Made by a program: the position numbers and the translations under genes
Notes under the pieces: model-generated
What the model saw: the letters and a program-made list of their open reading frames with translations, nothing else
Databases searched by the model: none
What the model was told of the DNA's origin: nothing
Assembly (NCBI GenBank): GCA_902787955.1
Contig: CADAIJ010000006.1
Location: forward strand, 1 to 64,000
DNA from: an uncultured Erysipelotrichaceae bacterium
Lineage (GTDB): Bacteria > Bacillota_I > Bacilli_A > RFN20 > CAG-826
DNA: 64,000 bases
Reading direction: 5' to 3'
Shown: positions 62,872 through 64,000 of the stretch, piece after piece
Layout of the letters: every line of letters starts with the position of its first letter
How positions within the stretch are numbered: position 1 is the stretch's first letter

Positions 62872-63749
62872 TGGTTAAAATCGGTGATCGTATTGATAAT
62901 CGTTATCGTATTACCGCCCGACTTGGTACTGGTGGTATGGCGGAAGTTTTCGAAGCGAATGATTTTGTTAGTAAACGTGTAGTTGCTATTAAAATCATGA
63001 GAGAAGAACTTCTTGATAATCATGAAAATGTGGAACGTTTTGAACACGAAGCTACAGCCTGCGCTCAAATGAACCATCCTAATATCATTAAAGTTTATAA
63101 TCATGGTTATTATGATGATCGTCCATACATGGCTTACGAATATATTAAAGGCCAAACTTTAGCAGAAAAACTTGCCTTTTTAACTCAGTTAACTGTTTTT
63201 GAATCTTGTCAAATTATGGTTCAATTACTCGACGCTGTTTCTTATATTCACGCTCACAATATTATTCACCGCGATATTAAACCACAAAATATCTTCTATC
63301 TAGCAGATGGTACAGTAAAGATTGCTGACTTTGGTATCGCTGTGGATGCAAATATTGATGAAACTAAAACGGAAAAAGGAATTATGGGTAGTGTTTTCTA
63401 TCTTGCTCCGGAAATTTGTGAAGGAAAACAATGCTCTATTCAAACAGATATTTATTCGATTGGTGTTACATTCTTTGAATTAATTACCGGTCGCTTACCA
63501 TTTGAAGAAGGTCGAGCAGTGGATATTGCTATTGCGCACGTTAAAAAACCTTTCCCAAGTGCCACTAAATATTCACCAACCGTTCCAAAAGAAATCGATA
63601 AAATTATTTTAAAAGCTTGTAAACGTAATCCAAAGGAAAGATACGCATCTTGTGAAGAAATGAAAAACGCTATTGTTTCAGCGATGAATAATCATAATAA
63701 TTTCGTGGAAAAGAAAGGCTTACTTAGAAGGATTTTTGGTTTTAAATAA
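62871..63749 (+). CDS. prkC: Ser/Thr protein kinase, PrkC-like but without membrane and PASTA domains
   Basis: The 292-residue protein is a Hanks-type kinase with the Gly loop LGTGGMAEVFEA, AIKIMREELL, the catalytic IIHRDIKPQNIF, DFGIA and APEIC in the activation segment. It ends after a short basic tail (KKGLLRRIFGFK) without a transmembrane helix or the PASTA repeats of normal PrkC. It is thus a soluble kinase with no built-in sensor of cell-wall fragments. The gene neighbourhood (prpC, rsgA) is standard. Confidence 0.92.
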   Translation: MVKIGDRIDNRYRITARLGTGGMAEVFEANDFVSKRVVAIKIMREELLDNHENVERFEHEATACAQMNHPNIIKVYNHGYYDDRPYMAYEYIKGQTLAEKLAFLTQLTVFESCQIMVQLLDAVSYIHAHNIIHRDIKPQNIFYLADGTVKIADFGIAVDANIDETKTEKGIMGSVFYLAPEICEGKQCSIQTDIYSIGVTFFELITGRLPFEEGRAVDIAIAHVKKPFPSATKYSPTVPKEIDKIILKACKRNPKERYASCEEMKNAIVSAMNNHNNFVEKKGLLRRIFGFK

Positions 63750-64000
63750 TGAGAGGCAAAATCTTATCTACAGTTGGAGGAGTTTACACTATCTATTCTG
63801 ATGGTGTTACCTATAATGTTTTTCCAAAAGGAAATCTTAGATTTAAAAATAAACATCTTACTATCGGCGATGATGTTGAAATTGATGATCGACTAGTTAT
63901 CGTTGATGTTTATGAAAGAAAGAACGAATTAATTAGACCTAAGTCATCTAATATTGATCAATTATTAATTGTAATGTCGGTTGTAGAACCAGAACTTTCA
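63749..64000 (+). CDS. rsgA: Ribosome-associated GTPase RsgA, N-terminal part
   Basis: A frame beginning MRGKILSTVGGVYTIYSDG starts on the last base of the kinase stop (TAATG) and runs to the window edge, 84 codons. The OB-fold start and RPKSSNIDQLLIVMSVVEPELS match RsgA (YloQ/YjeQ), which helps in 30S maturation and normally follows prkC. The G domain lies outside the window. Confidence 0.9.
   Translation, partial: MRGKILSTVGGVYTIYSDGVTYNVFPKGNLRFKNKHLTIGDDVEIDDRLVIVDVYERKNELIRPKSSNIDQLLIVMSVVEPELS

Noticed and set aside
63750..64000. Truncated PrkC continuing by frameshift
   Set aside because: The bases after the kinase stop encode the normal start of RsgA, so there is no PASTA remnant.

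Overview
The window reads as a chromosome segment from an AT-rich Gram-positive bacterium near the Bacilli/Mollicutes border (Erysipelotrichia- or RF39-like). This is inferred from gene content: a classic I-B-E-F-H-A-G-D-C ATP synthase operon whose b subunit has a lipobox, a PPi-type phosphofructokinase, a priA/rlmN/prpC/prkC/rsgA block, and many genes with a TATAAT box just before the ATG and no Shine-Dalgarno. TGA acts as a stop codon (several ATGA overlaps), so the mycoplasma code does not apply.

Layout. 1-3.0 kb: MazG-like pyrophosphohydrolase, pyruvate kinase, Nudix hydrolase, membrane protein. 3.1-19.65 kb: a 16.5-kb integrated element in the 3' end of tRNA-Ser(GCU), bounded by a 17-bp direct repeat. 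It carries two Xre-type repressors read against the main gene block, a run of small basic, secreted and membrane proteins, a membrane P-loop ATPase, a Rep_trans-type replication initiator next to inverted repeats, and a tyrosine integrase. This plan resembles an integrated filamentous (inovirus-like) phage. Inside it sits a complete diversity-generating retroelement (DGR): a secreted or anchored target protein whose 3' end is the variable repeat (VR, 9498-9594), a hairpin, a template repeat (TR, 9685-9781) and a reverse transcriptase. TR and VR differ at 16 positions and all 16 are adenines in TR. This is the most notable system in the window.

19.8-24.3 kb: zinc-ribbon membrane protein, then a minus-strand operon (HAD phosphatase, sugar-type MFS transporter, glycerophosphodiesterase, RdgB). 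24.5-31.9 kb: a second island of about 7.4 kb that has split a tRNA-Gly gene. The 3' half remains at 24.46 kb and the 5' half at 31.94 kb, while an intact tRNA-Gly(UCC) lies inside the island. The island has a tyrosine integrase, a DpnII-like arrangement of restriction-modification genes (alpha-class and beta-class adenine methylases plus a short PD-(D/E)XK nuclease), a serine recombinase, a DprA-like protein and small genes of unknown role.

32-45.5 kb: tRNA-Asp, thioredoxin, TraX-like and CPBP membrane proteins, YigZ/IMPACT protein, M24 peptidase, a large secreted endonuclease with Ig-like domains, glycerol kinase, a DUF5677-like protein, a uridine-kinase-like protein and PPi-PFK. 45.6-52.5 kb: the F1Fo ATP synthase operon. 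52.5-64 kb: thioredoxin-like lipoprotein, inorganic pyrophosphatase, HAD phosphatase, TrmL, RqcH-like protein, guanylate kinase, PriA, an unknown acidic protein, an RsmB-like protein without its catalytic cysteines, RlmN, PP2C phosphatase, a Ser/Thr kinase lacking PASTA domains, and the start of rsgA.
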